From Verrucomicrobiaceae bacterium (GTDB taxonomy: Bacteria > Verrucomicrobiota > Verrucomicrobiia > Verrucomicrobiales > Verrucomicrobiaceae): DNA of 64,000 nt. The stretch spans positions 1,984,001 to 2,048,000 of the forward strand of contig JADJPM010000001.1 in the NCBI GenBank assembly GCA_016713245.1. The letters are read 5' to 3'. The position numbers were made by a program, and so were the translations under genes. Position 1 is the first letter of the stretch. Each line of letters starts with the position of its first letter. This document shows positions 46,314 to 54,881 of the stretch, in pieces. Under the pieces are notes generated by a model that did not search any database, was not told where the DNA came from, and saw nothing but the letters and a program-made list of their open reading frames with translations.

Positions 46314-47839
46314 AAGCGTTGCTACACCTCCTGCTCGCCGTCAGCGCCTGCGCCCAGCCTTTGGACATTGGCTCCAGACGAGAGATCTTCGTCGATGACT
46401 ACCTCATCGACAAACTCAGCGGCGGCGCTGAACAGCGTCTGCACCAGCCGCAAATCCAGGAGATCGTTCTGACGCATGATGCGCCTTGGGAAGGCAGTGG
46501 CAGCGGTTACCACAGCATCTTCAAAGACGGAGACAAATACCGCCTGTATTACAAATCCTGGCAACTCACGGTCACACCCGATGGCAAGGTCAACACCGGA
46601 GAGCATCCGCTCTTTTGCTGCTACGCCGAAAGCGATGACGGCATTCAGTGGAGAAAGCCCGAGCTTGGCCTGCATGAGTTCAAAGGGTCCAAGGCCAACA
46701 ACATCGTCATCCCTCACGGCATGATGGGAAAGGTGAACCCCGACGGCGGCCACCCAGCCGTCTTCAAAGATGAAAACCCGAGTGCGCCGACAGATGCCAG
46801 ATACAAGGCCATCGTCCGCTCCAATTCGCCCAAAGGTCTGCTCGCACTGAAATCAGCTGATGGCCTCCGCTGGTCACCCATGTCGGATAAACCTGTCATC
46901 ACCGATGGAGCCTTCGACTCCCAAAACCTCGCCTTTTGGGATGCTCACCGCGGCCTCTATCGAGCCTACTGGCGCTACTTCACCGGAGGTGTGACTGACG
47001 AGAAAAACTGGAAACCCAGCGGAGACCGCGCCATCCGCACCGCCTCGTCCAAGGACTTCATCCACTGGGAAGATCAGCAGGATCTCCGCTACGTCGATTC
47101 TCCCAGCGAGCAGCTTTACACCAATCAGGTGAAACCTTACCACCGGGCACCTCATTTGCTCGTCGGCTTCCCCACTCGTTATGTGGAGCGTGATTGGACA
47201 GAGTCTCTCCGGCATTTGCCTGAACGCGAACACCGGGAATGGCGGGCCAAATCGAGCCAACGCTACGGCACCGCCATCACCGAAGGGCTGTTCATGTCCA
47301 GCCGAGATGGCATTACCTTCAAGCGCTGGAATGAAGCCTTCCTCCCGCCAGGCATCGAACGTGAAGGCACCTGGAACTATGGCCATCAATACGCGGCCTG
47401 GCATGTCGTGGAGACCAAATCCAAGCTCGAAGGCGCTCCCAACGAACTCTCTTTGTACACCACCGAAAGCTACTGGACGGGTAAAAGCAGCGCCCTCCGC
47501 CGCTACACCCTCCGACTCGATGGTTTCGTCTCGATCCATGCTCCGATGAAAGGTGGCGATTTGCTCACTCGACCCTTCAAATTCAGCGGAAACCAACTTT
47601 CGATGAACTTCGCCAGCTCGGTCGCTGGTGGCATTCAAGTCGAGATCCAGGATGAAGCAGGCAAGCCTATCCCCGGCTTAACCCTCGCCGATTCCGATGC
47701 CCATTTTGGCGACTCGATCGAGCGCACCGTCACATGGGGAAAGAACTCTGATCTCCAGACTCTCGCAGGGAAAGTGATCCGCCTCCGCTTCGCTCTCAAA
47801 GACGCCGATCTCTACGCATTCCGATTCATCCAACCTTAA
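46310..47839 (+). CDS. Secreted glycosidase-like beta-propeller protein (first of a paralogous pair)
   Basis: About 509 residues from ATG 46310, overlapping the preceding stop (ATGA-type coupling). Signal peptide (LLHLLLAVSACAQ). Mature start LDIGSRREIFVDDYLIDKLS, then GDKYRLYYKSW, YAESDDGIQWRKPELGL, GAFDSQNLAFWDA, FMSSRDGITFKRW and a C-terminal beta sandwich. It resembles the five-bladed propeller hydrolases (GH43/GH32/GH117-like) of polysaccharide-degrading Verrucomicrobia. The substrate and catalytic acids cannot be fixed by eye. Confidence 0.85.
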   Translation: MKALLHLLLAVSACAQPLDIGSRREIFVDDYLIDKLSGGAEQRLHQPQIQEIVLTHDAPWEGSGSGYHSIFKDGDKYRLYYKSWQLTVTPDGKVNTGEHPLFCCYAESDDGIQWRKPELGLHEFKGSKANNIVIPHGMMGKVNPDGGHPAVFKDENPSAPTDARYKAIVRSNSPKGLLALKSADGLRWSPMSDKPVITDGAFDSQNLAFWDAHRGLYRAYWRYFTGGVTDEKNWKPSGDRAIRTASSKDFIHWEDQQDLRYVDSPSEQLYTNQVKPYHRAPHLLVGFPTRYVERDWTESLRHLPEREHREWRAKSSQRYGTAITEGLFMSSRDGITFKRWNEAFLPPGIEREGTWNYGHQYAAWHVVETKSKLEGAPNELSLYTTESYWTGKSSALRRYTLRLDGFVSIHAPMKGGDLLTRPFKFSGNQLSMNFASSVAGGIQVEIQDEAGKPIPGLTLADSDAHFGDSIERTVTWGKNSDLQTLAGKVIRLRFALKDADLYAFRFIQP

Positions 47840-47846
47840 AGCACAC

Positions 47847-49229
47847 ATGAAAGCACTCCTCTACCTCGCTCTTGCCTCCACGGCTTTCACTCAGTCTCTC
47901 GATCTCGGCTCACAGTGGGAACTTTTCATCGATGAACACCTCGTCGCGAAGAAGGAAGGGCTCACTTTGAAGCTTCACGAACCGGTGCGCCGCGAAATCG
48001 TGCTCACCACCGACAAACCGTGGGAAGGACCGACCTGCGGCTACTTCTCAGCGATTCAGGATGGCAAAAAGGTGCGGCTCTACTATCGCGGGTCGGCGGG
48101 TGGCAGCGATCACAGCGATGCGCAGGTCACCTGCTTCGTCGAAAGCGAAGACGGCATCCATTTCACACGACCGAAGCTCGGTTTGATCGAAGCAGGTGGC
48201 ACAAAGGACAACAATGTGATCTGGCGCGGCGTCGAGTCACACAACTTCGCGCCGTTTCTCGATGCGAATCCGAACGCGAAGCCCACGGAGCGCTACAAGG
48301 CCCTCGGCGGCGTGAAGCAGCCGGGCAAGAACTGGCATCAAGGCGAGACTCCGGGCGGTCTTTACGCCTTTGCGTCGCCGGACGGCATTCATTGGAAAAA
48401 GATGCAGGACACGCCGGTGATCACGAAGGGCGCTTTCGACTCGCAAAACCTCGCCTTCTGGGACGCGACGCGGAATCGCTACGCGAGCTTCAGCCGCATC
48501 TTCACGAACAAAGTCCGCGCCATCCAGAGCATGACCTCGGCGGACTTTTTGGGCTGGAGCGACGGCGTGGCGCATCAATACGCCGCGGGCGTGCCCTTCG
48601 AGCACTTCTACACCAGCGCCACCGTCCCCTGCCCGACCGCGCCGCATCTGTTTCTCTCGTTTCCCAAACGCTTCGCCACCTCGCGGGAGAAGGTCAAAGG
48701 CCACGTCGGCGGCAAAGGCGTGAGCGATGCTGTCTTCATGAGCAGCCGCGATGGCACGCACTGGGATCGCCCCTTCCTCGAAGCCTGGGTGCGTCCCGGC
48801 CCAGATCTCCAAAACTGGACCGAGCGCAGCAACATGACCGCCTGCGGCATCTACGATCCGGGCGACGGCGAATGGTCGCTCTACATTTCTGAGCACTACC
48901 GCCATCCCGATCATCGCATCCGCCGCCTCACCGTGCGCAAGCAGGGCTTCGCCTCCATGCACGCCGATGCAAAAGGCGGCAGCTTCACGACGAAGCCGAT
49001 CAAAATCACCGGCTCCAAACTCCTCCTCAACTCCGCCACCTCCGCCACCGGCTCGCTCATCATCGAAGCCCTCGATGAAACCGGTGCCGTGGCCGCCAAA
49101 TCCGCCGAAATCTACGGCGATGAGTTCGAAGCGAACGTTCTCGATACCTCGAAGATCATCGGAAAGACCGTGACACTCCGCGTGACGATGAAGGACGCGG
49201 ATTTGTATGCGCTGCGTTTTGCGGAGTGA
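47847..49229 (+). CDS. Secreted glycosidase-like beta-propeller protein (second of the pair)
   Basis: 460 residues with signal peptide (LLYLALASTAFTQS). Parallel to its neighbour: DLGSQWELFIDEHLVAKKEG, GKKVRLYYRGS, FVESEDGIHFTRPKLGL, GAFDSQNLAFWDATRNRYAS and FMSSRDGTHWDRPFLEA. The shared blocks, the same C-terminal domain and the 7-base spacing show a tandem duplication with strong divergence. The last gene of the operon that begins at 44338. Confidence 0.87.
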   Translation: MKALLYLALASTAFTQSLDLGSQWELFIDEHLVAKKEGLTLKLHEPVRREIVLTTDKPWEGPTCGYFSAIQDGKKVRLYYRGSAGGSDHSDAQVTCFVESEDGIHFTRPKLGLIEAGGTKDNNVIWRGVESHNFAPFLDANPNAKPTERYKALGGVKQPGKNWHQGETPGGLYAFASPDGIHWKKMQDTPVITKGAFDSQNLAFWDATRNRYASFSRIFTNKVRAIQSMTSADFLGWSDGVAHQYAAGVPFEHFYTSATVPCPTAPHLFLSFPKRFATSREKVKGHVGGKGVSDAVFMSSRDGTHWDRPFLEAWVRPGPDLQNWTERSNMTACGIYDPGDGEWSLYISEHYRHPDHRIRRLTVRKQGFASMHADAKGGSFTTKPIKITGSKLLLNSATSATGSLIIEALDETGAVAAKSAEIYGDEFEANVLDTSKIIGKTVTLRVTMKDADLYALRFAE

Positions 49230-49298
49230 TGCCTTTTGCGACGAATCCGTCACCGTTTTGCGCCTCGCATTCTGTTCCGGCTTGTGAATCAAAGGCCC

Positions 49299-49940
49299 AT
49301 GCCTGCCATGGATCCACACCGCCATCTGATCGCCGATCTCACCGAGACCGGTCATGATTTTCACCGTCGTGGCTGGTCGCTCGGCACGAGCAGCAATTAC
49401 AGCGTCGTCGTCAGCCGCGAGCCGCTCACGCTGCTCATGACCGGCAGCGGATTCGACAAAGGCAGGCTCCAGCCGGAGCAGTTTCTCCTCGTCGATGAAC
49501 ACGCCGTCGCCGTGGGCGAAACGACACTGAAACCCAGCGCCGAAGCCCTTCTGCACACGGCTTTGGCCAGACACGGAGCAGGAGCCGTGCTCCACACGCA
49601 CTCCATCGCCGCCACGGTGCTCAGCGAGCATTTTCTCAAGGACGGCGGCTTGCGCATCGCAGGCTACGAAATGCTCAAAGGCCTCTCCGGCATCACCACG
49701 CACGAGTCGGAGGCCGTGATCGAGATTTTCCCGAACACACAGGACATCGCCAGCCTCGCCACGGTCATTGAGGGCCGCCTCGCCGACTCCACCAACCCGC
49801 TGCGCCACGGCTTTCTCATGGCCGGGCACGGCCTCTACACCTGGGGCGAGAGCCTCGCCGCCGCACGCAGGCAAATCGAGGTGCTGGAGTTTCTCTTCGA
49901 AGTCGTCACGCAGAAGCGCTTGCTCACCGGCTCGTTTTGA
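49299..49940 (+). CDS. mtnB: Methylthioribulose-1-phosphate dehydratase
   Basis: About 213 residues from ATG 49299 (AAAGG just before; ATG 49308 is possible). Class II aldolase fold: RRGWSLGTSSNYSVVVSREP, LLMTGSGFDKGRL, PSAEALLHTALARHGAGAVL, HTHSIAATVLSEHF (metal-binding H-T-H) and HGFLMAGHGLYTWGESLAAA. It dehydrates methylthioribulose-1-phosphate in the methionine salvage pathway, in the cytosol. First gene of the mtnB-mtnD-mtnC-mtnA operon. Confidence 0.95.
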   Translation: MPAMDPHRHLIADLTETGHDFHRRGWSLGTSSNYSVVVSREPLTLLMTGSGFDKGRLQPEQFLLVDEHAVAVGETTLKPSAEALLHTALARHGAGAVLHTHSIAATVLSEHFLKDGGLRIAGYEMLKGLSGITTHESEAVIEIFPNTQDIASLATVIEGRLADSTNPLRHGFLMAGHGLYTWGESLAAARRQIEVLEFLFEVVTQKRLLTGSF

Positions 49941-49955
49941 ATCGCAATCACGCTC

Positions 49956-50549
49956 ATGGCCCTCCTCCGCATCCCTTCTGAAGACCGCGTCATTGATGAC
50001 GTGGACGCGATCCGCAGCTTCCTCCTGCCGCATGGCATTCACTATGACTGTTGGGAAGTCGCGGGCCGCATCGACCGCGATGCGTCGCAGGAGGAAATCC
50101 TCGCCGCGTATGAGCCGGAGGTCACCGCGCTGAAGGAACGCGGTGGCTACATCACCGCCGATGTCGTCAACGTCACGCCCCACATTCCAAACCTCCAGGA
50201 GATGCTCGACAAGTTTAACAAAGAGCACCGCCACGCCGAGGATGAGGTGCGCTTCATCGTCAAAGGCCGCGGCATCTTCTACATCCACCCCGAGAACGGC
50301 GATCCCGTCTATTCCATCGAGGTCGAGGAGGGCGATCTCATCAACGTCCCCGCTGGCACGAAGCACTGGTTTGACCTCTGCGCCGACCGCAGCATCCGCG
50401 CCATCCGCCTCTTCAAGGAAAAAGCCGGCTGGACACCGCTCTACACCGGCGACGAGATCGCCAGCGGCTATCAGCCGCTTTGCTTCGGCCCGAACTACCT
50501 CGCGGCCAAAGGCATTCACATCGAGCAGGCCGTCACCCTCACTGCATGA
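49956..50549 (+). CDS. mtnD: Acireductone dioxygenase
   Basis: 197 residues, normal length. Cupin with metal ligands His91, His93, Glu97 (EHRHAEDEVRF) and His137 (PAGTKHWFD). It converts acireductone to the 2-keto precursor of methionine and formate (Fe form) in methionine salvage. It starts 16 bases after mtnB and overlaps mtnC by four bases (ATGA at 50546). Confidence 0.96.
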   Translation: MALLRIPSEDRVIDDVDAIRSFLLPHGIHYDCWEVAGRIDRDASQEEILAAYEPEVTALKERGGYITADVVNVTPHIPNLQEMLDKFNKEHRHAEDEVRFIVKGRGIFYIHPENGDPVYSIEVEEGDLINVPAGTKHWFDLCADRSIRAIRLFKEKAGWTPLYTGDEIASGYQPLCFGPNYLAAKGIHIEQAVTLTA

Positions 50550-51232
50550 TCGAGTTTCGCGGCAAACTCATCCTGCTCGACATCGAGGGCACCGTCTCGC
50601 CGCTCGCGTTTGTGCATGACGTGATGTTTCCGTATGCGCGGAGGCACGCCGCCGCCTGGCTCGGTGCGCACTGGGGCCATGAGGTCATCGCCCAGCTCGC
50701 CCGCGATGCCGGAGTCACCTCCTTTCTCAATGCACTCGAGGCCGAGGCCGCCGTGCATCGCCTCATGGATGCCGATGCCAAGGTCACCGGCCTCAAGCAG
50801 CTCCAGGGCCTCATCTGGGAGCAGGGCTTCCGCACCGGCGACCTGCGCAGCACGCTCTTCGATGATGTCGTGCCCGCCCTCGATCACTGGCGCGAAAACG
50901 GCCGCGAAGTCCGCATCTACTCCTCCGGCAGCATCCACGCGCAGCGCCTCTTCTTCGCCCACACCACCGCTGGCGACCTCACCCCGCGCCTCTCCGGTTA
51001 CTACGACACCACGACCGGCTCCAAACGCGAAGCCGCCAGCTACACCGCCATCGCCACCGATTGCGGTCTGCCGCCAAATGACATCCTTTTCATCAGCGAC
51101 CTCGTCGATGAATTGAACGCCGCCCAATCCGCCGGCATGATCACCGCCCTCGCCCTCCGCCCCGGCAACAAACCGCAGCCGGAGAACGATCATCCTGCCA
51201 TCCCTTCCTTCGCTGAAATCACCCACGCATGA
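50546..51232 (+). CDS. mtnC: Acireductone synthase (enolase-phosphatase E1)
   Basis: 228 residues from ATG 50546. HAD-superfamily enzyme: MIEFRGKLILLDIEGTVSPL with Asp12 and Glu14, VRIYSSGSIHAQRLFF (motif II Ser), Lys in GSKREAASYTAI and DILFISDLVDELNAAQSAGM (motif IV). It performs enolisation and dephosphorylation to acireductone. Overlaps both neighbours by four bases. Confidence 0.96.
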   Translation: MIEFRGKLILLDIEGTVSPLAFVHDVMFPYARRHAAAWLGAHWGHEVIAQLARDAGVTSFLNALEAEAAVHRLMDADAKVTGLKQLQGLIWEQGFRTGDLRSTLFDDVVPALDHWRENGREVRIYSSGSIHAQRLFFAHTTAGDLTPRLSGYYDTTTGSKREAASYTAIATDCGLPPNDILFISDLVDELNAAQSAGMITALALRPGNKPQPENDHPAIPSFAEITHA

Positions 51233-52335
51233 ACATCCACGGCCAGCCGCACCGCTCCATCGAAGCCGATCACGCTCGGCGCATCGCACGCATCGTCGAT
51301 CAGACCTTTCTGCCGCATCAGGTGGCGTGGCGTGAGCTGGAGACGATGGAGGACGCGGCGGAGGCGATCCAGGTCATGCGGGTGCGCGGTGCGCCGCTCA
51401 TCGGGGCCACCGCAGCTTTCGGCCTGTTCTTCGCGTTGCGGGATGATGCCTCGGACGCGGCTTTGCAGCATGCTTATGACACGCTGCATGCCACACGGCC
51501 GACAGCGATCAATCTGCGCTGGGCGCTGGATCGTGTGAGGCGCGTCGTTTTGCCTCTCGTAGCCGAAAAACGGGCCGAGGCGGCCTGGAGCGAGGCTTTG
51601 AGCATCTGCGATGAAGATGTGCAAACCAACCACGCCATCGGGCAACACGCGCTGGAGTTGTTTCAGGCCATCCAGGCAAAAAAAGCTGATCCCTCGGCCC
51701 CGCTGAATGTCATGACGCATTGCAACGCGGGCTGGATCGCCTGCGTGGATTGGGGCACGGCCATCTCGCCCATCTACCAGGCGCACGATGCGGGCATGAA
51801 CATCCATGTCTGGGTGAGCGAGACGCGACCCCGCGGCCAGGGAGCCTCACTCACGGCCTGGGAACTGCGTGAGCACGGCGTGCCGCACACCTTGATCGTC
51901 GATAACAACGCCGGGCACCTGCTTCAGCGTGGTCTCGTCGATGCGGTGATCGTCGGCACTGACCGCGTCACCGCGCAGGGTGATGTGGCGAACAAGATCG
52001 GCACTTACCTCAAAGCGCTCGCCGCGAAGGCACACGGTGTTCCTTTCTATGTCGCCTGCCCTGTCAGCACCATCGACTGGACCATCACGGATGGCATCCG
52101 CGACATCCCCATCGAGCAACGCAGCGCTCGCGAGGTCACCCACATGCCTGGTTTGAATGCCGAGGGCCTGCGGGAGGAAGTGCTCATCACGCCGGCAGGC
52201 ACCCAGGCTCGCAACGATGGCTTCGATGTCACACCCGCGGCTCTCGTCACTGCACTCGTCACCGAGCACGGTGTTTTTGAGGCGAATGCTATGGCGCTTG
52301 CGAAGCTGAAAGCTCAGATCGGCAGCGACCATTAG
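51229..52335 (+). CDS. mtnA: S-methyl-5-thioribose-1-phosphate isomerase
   Basis: 368 residues. eIF2B-like fold: VMRVRGAPLIGATAAFGL, RPTAINLRWALDRV, NVMTHCNAGWIACVDWGTA (catalytic Cys165), ETRPRGQGASLTAWEL and VIVGTDRVTAQGDVANKIGT (catalytic Asp245). It interconverts methylthioribose-1-phosphate and methylthioribulose-1-phosphate. The last gene of the operon; no MTA phosphorylase, MTR kinase or final aminotransferase is adjacent. Confidence 0.96.
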   Translation: MNIHGQPHRSIEADHARRIARIVDQTFLPHQVAWRELETMEDAAEAIQVMRVRGAPLIGATAAFGLFFALRDDASDAALQHAYDTLHATRPTAINLRWALDRVRRVVLPLVAEKRAEAAWSEALSICDEDVQTNHAIGQHALELFQAIQAKKADPSAPLNVMTHCNAGWIACVDWGTAISPIYQAHDAGMNIHVWVSETRPRGQGASLTAWELREHGVPHTLIVDNNAGHLLQRGLVDAVIVGTDRVTAQGDVANKIGTYLKALAAKAHGVPFYVACPVSTIDWTITDGIRDIPIEQRSAREVTHMPGLNAEGLREEVLITPAGTQARNDGFDVTPAALVTALVTEHGVFEANAMALAKLKAQIGSDH

Positions 52336-52361
52336 CGGCATCGCCATCGACGGCCGGCCAA

Positions 52362-52985
52362 TCACGTCGCGCCATAACCTCCCTCAATCGCCTTCGCGAC
52401 GAGGTCGGCGGCGTTGCGGGCGTCAAATTTGGCCATGAGGTGGTTGCGGTGCGTTTCGGCGGTGCGGGGGCTCATGCCGAGTGTTTCGGCGATTTCTTTG
52501 GCGCTTTGGCCTTGGATGAGGAGGCGCAGCACCTCGCGTTCGCGGTCGGTGACGGGCGTGGAGGCGAGTGCCTGGCGCAACGCGGCGCGGTCGATGGCGT
52601 GGCTGAGGAAAAGCTCGCCGCGCAGGGCGTGATCGACGGCGGTGCGCAGCTCATTGAAGGCGCTGTCTTTGATGACAAAGCCGCTCACACCGGCGCGGAT
52701 GGCATCGGCCACGAGCATGGGTTTGCCATAGCTGGTGAGCAGCAGGCAGCGCACGGGCAGGGCGAGGCGGGTGACCTCGCGCACGATGTCGAGGCCGCTC
52801 ATGCCGGGCAGCGAATGATCGAGCACGGCGAGCTGGGGCTGGTGCTGTTGCATCAGCGGGATGACCTGCGCACCATCGCCGGTCTCGGCGATGACCTGCA
52901 GCGCGGAGTCTTGCTGGAGGAGGAGTTTGAGGCCTTCGCGGAGGAGCTGGTGGTCATCGGCGAGGAGGAGTCGGGCGGGAGTCAT
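52362..52985 (-). CDS. NarL/FixJ-type response regulator
   Basis: 207 residues. Receiver domain with phospho-acceptor Asp56 (LAVLDHSLPGMSGLD), acidic pair D10/D11 and a Lys in SGFVIKDSAF. C-terminal LuxR-type helix-turn-helix TDREREVLRLLIQGQSAKEI, AETLGMSPRTAETHRNHLMA. It binds DNA after phosphorylation by its partner kinase (52982-54847), with which it overlaps by four bases. Convergent with mtnA, 26 bases apart. Confidence 0.95.
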   Translation of the reverse strand: MTPARLLLADDHQLLREGLKLLLQQDSALQVIAETGDGAQVIPLMQQHQPQLAVLDHSLPGMSGLDIVREVTRLALPVRCLLLTSYGKPMLVADAIRAGVSGFVIKDSAFNELRTAVDHALRGELFLSHAIDRAALRQALASTPVTDREREVLRLLIQGQSAKEIAETLGMSPRTAETHRNHLMAKFDARNAADLVAKAIEGGYGAT

Positions 52986-54847
52986 GGCGATGGAGCGAGC
53001 GGGATGTCCACGCGGATGCAGGTGCCGCCGCCGGGCGTGGAGGTGATGTCAAAACGGCCACCCGCGAGGCGCACGCGATCCTGCATGAAGCGCAGGCCGA
53101 GTCGCGTGGTGTCGGCAGCGGGATCAAAGCCGCGTCCATCATCGCGAATGACGAGATGCAGGCCTTCGGCATCCTTCGTGGCGATGAGGTGGATCGTTTC
53201 GGCCTGCGCATGACGGCGTGCATTGCCCAGTGCCTCCTGCGCCACGCGGTAAAGCGTGTCCGCGAGGCGCGGCGGTGGTTCGGAGGTCAGTTCTACCTGT
53301 GCGTGCACCTGCGGGCCGCTTTCGAGCGCGAGCGCCTGGAGCGCGGCGGCGAGGCTGCCCGCTTCACGCAGATGCACGGGCTGCAGGTCCTCGGCGAGCG
53401 CCCGCACATCGGTCACCGCTTTGCGCAGGCCATCGGCGAGCGGCTGGCTGAGCTCCGCGGAACCGGCGGGCATAGCTTTAAGCATCTCCGCACGCAAAAG
53501 CAGCGCCTGAAGGTCCTGCGCGAGGCCGTCATGCAGATCATGACCGATGCGCCGACGCTCCTCCTCATGCCCCTGGAGCACGCGTTGCTGGAGTTCGTCC
53601 GTCTGCTGGCGCAGTCGGCGGTAGTGACGCAGGCTGGAGACTCCGGCCAAGGTGATGAAGGCGGGCATGGCGAGATCCGCGATGGAGACGGGCAGCGTGG
53701 CGTAGCGCAGATGCGGCGTCATTTGCGCCACGAGCTCCAGTCCGCCGAAAACCATGAGCAGGAGCGAAAGCGTGAGCCGCAGGGCCGCGCCTCCCGCGTG
53801 GCGGCGCAGATCGATGAGCGCATGCCCGATGCCGCAGAGCCATGAGACGACGCAGTAGAGCTGAAAGGCGGGGATGAGGCTGTAGATGCGTCCCTGCTGA
53901 TACTCATGGTGACCCAGCAGCACGAGCACGAGGCAGCCGAGCACGAGCCAGTCCGTCCACGCAGCGAGCGGTCGTTTCCGAAAGCCGCCGACCATGCGGT
54001 AGCACAGCCATGGCAGCAGCAGCAGCGCGGCGGCAAAGGGCGCGGCCAGCCAGGCCCAGAGCTGCGGACTGTCACGCACGCCCTGCATTTGCGCGGCATT
54101 GGAAATCATCCACGCCAGCCCCAGCACCGCGCCCCGGCGGCAAAACACGCGGTCTGTGGCTCCGAGCACGCGCAACGCGACGAGCACAAGGCTCCACACG
54201 CCGCAGAGCGAGAGGATGGCGAGCCGTGCCATGTCACTGAGCGCCTCGCTGGCCCGCTGCGCCCGATACGCGGCGGCGACCTCATACACGCCAATGTGAG
54301 CCCCGCCGAACCAGCCCGCCGCTCCGATGTAATTCCGCACGCGGATGGCGAGCACGTTTTCACGATCCCCATGCAGCACACCAGCCGGTATCACCGCCAG
54401 ATGCACGCGTCCCGAGCTGGGCACCGCACTCGTCGGATCGCTCAAAAAGGTCTCTCGGGGCACCGGCTGCTGCAAAGGGCCGTAGCCGCCCACATGGCGT
54501 CCATTCACAAAAACCTCCGACACGTTGCCCACATGCCCAATGACCACCGCGAGCGATTGGGTGGCCTGCGCTGGTGAAATGCGAAATCGGGCCCGATACC
54601 AGCCCTGACCGCCCCAGCGCGGCCCACCATAGTGCTGCCACGCCGGGCCGATGCGCACCTGCTGCCATGCATGATCGTCAAAGTCCTCCGCAGCCCATTC
54701 CACGCGGTTTCCTGACGAAAAGCGGACCACCTCGGGCAATGAAACGAGCGGCGGATGCGGGTCAAAACGCTGCCGCGTGCAGCCAGCGCCCATCAGCGCC
54801 AGCACGAAGGCGGCGCGGAGGATGTGGCGATGATAACGCGGAGGCAT
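52982..54847 (-). CDS. NarL-partner sensor histidine kinase with N-terminal sugar-binding-like domain
   Basis: 621 residues. Begins with a lipoprotein-like signal (FVLALMGAGC), then a jelly-roll-like domain resembling the galactose-binding/GH2 sugar-binding fold (WYRARFRI, VSEVFVNGRHVGGYGP, NVLAIRVRNYIG). About seven membrane segments follow, as in 7TMR-DISM-type sensors, then a coiled linker, HisKA_3 box (RRRIGHDLHDGLAQDLQALL), N-box EALGNARRHAQAE and G-box DDGRGFDP. It may sense an extracytoplasmic carbohydrate and phosphorylate the adjacent response regulator. The ligand is inference. Confidence 0.9.
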   Translation of the reverse strand: MPPRYHRHILRAAFVLALMGAGCTRQRFDPHPPLVSLPEVVRFSSGNRVEWAAEDFDDHAWQQVRIGPAWQHYGGPRWGGQGWYRARFRISPAQATQSLAVVIGHVGNVSEVFVNGRHVGGYGPLQQPVPRETFLSDPTSAVPSSGRVHLAVIPAGVLHGDRENVLAIRVRNYIGAAGWFGGAHIGVYEVAAAYRAQRASEALSDMARLAILSLCGVWSLVLVALRVLGATDRVFCRRGAVLGLAWMISNAAQMQGVRDSPQLWAWLAAPFAAALLLLPWLCYRMVGGFRKRPLAAWTDWLVLGCLVLVLLGHHEYQQGRIYSLIPAFQLYCVVSWLCGIGHALIDLRRHAGGAALRLTLSLLLMVFGGLELVAQMTPHLRYATLPVSIADLAMPAFITLAGVSSLRHYRRLRQQTDELQQRVLQGHEEERRRIGHDLHDGLAQDLQALLLRAEMLKAMPAGSAELSQPLADGLRKAVTDVRALAEDLQPVHLREAGSLAAALQALALESGPQVHAQVELTSEPPPRLADTLYRVAQEALGNARRHAQAETIHLIATKDAEGLHLVIRDDGRGFDPAADTTRLGLRFMQDRVRLAGGRFDITSTPGGGTCIRVDIPLAPSP

Positions 54848-54881
54848 GAAGCAGCATAAACGGCGCGGCGGGCATTTCGCA

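Noticed and set aside
48237..50519. 760-codon ORF on the minus strand
   Set aside because: Antisense to the second propeller gene, mtnB and mtnD, all of which have clear family motifs. High GC makes such shadow ORFs common.
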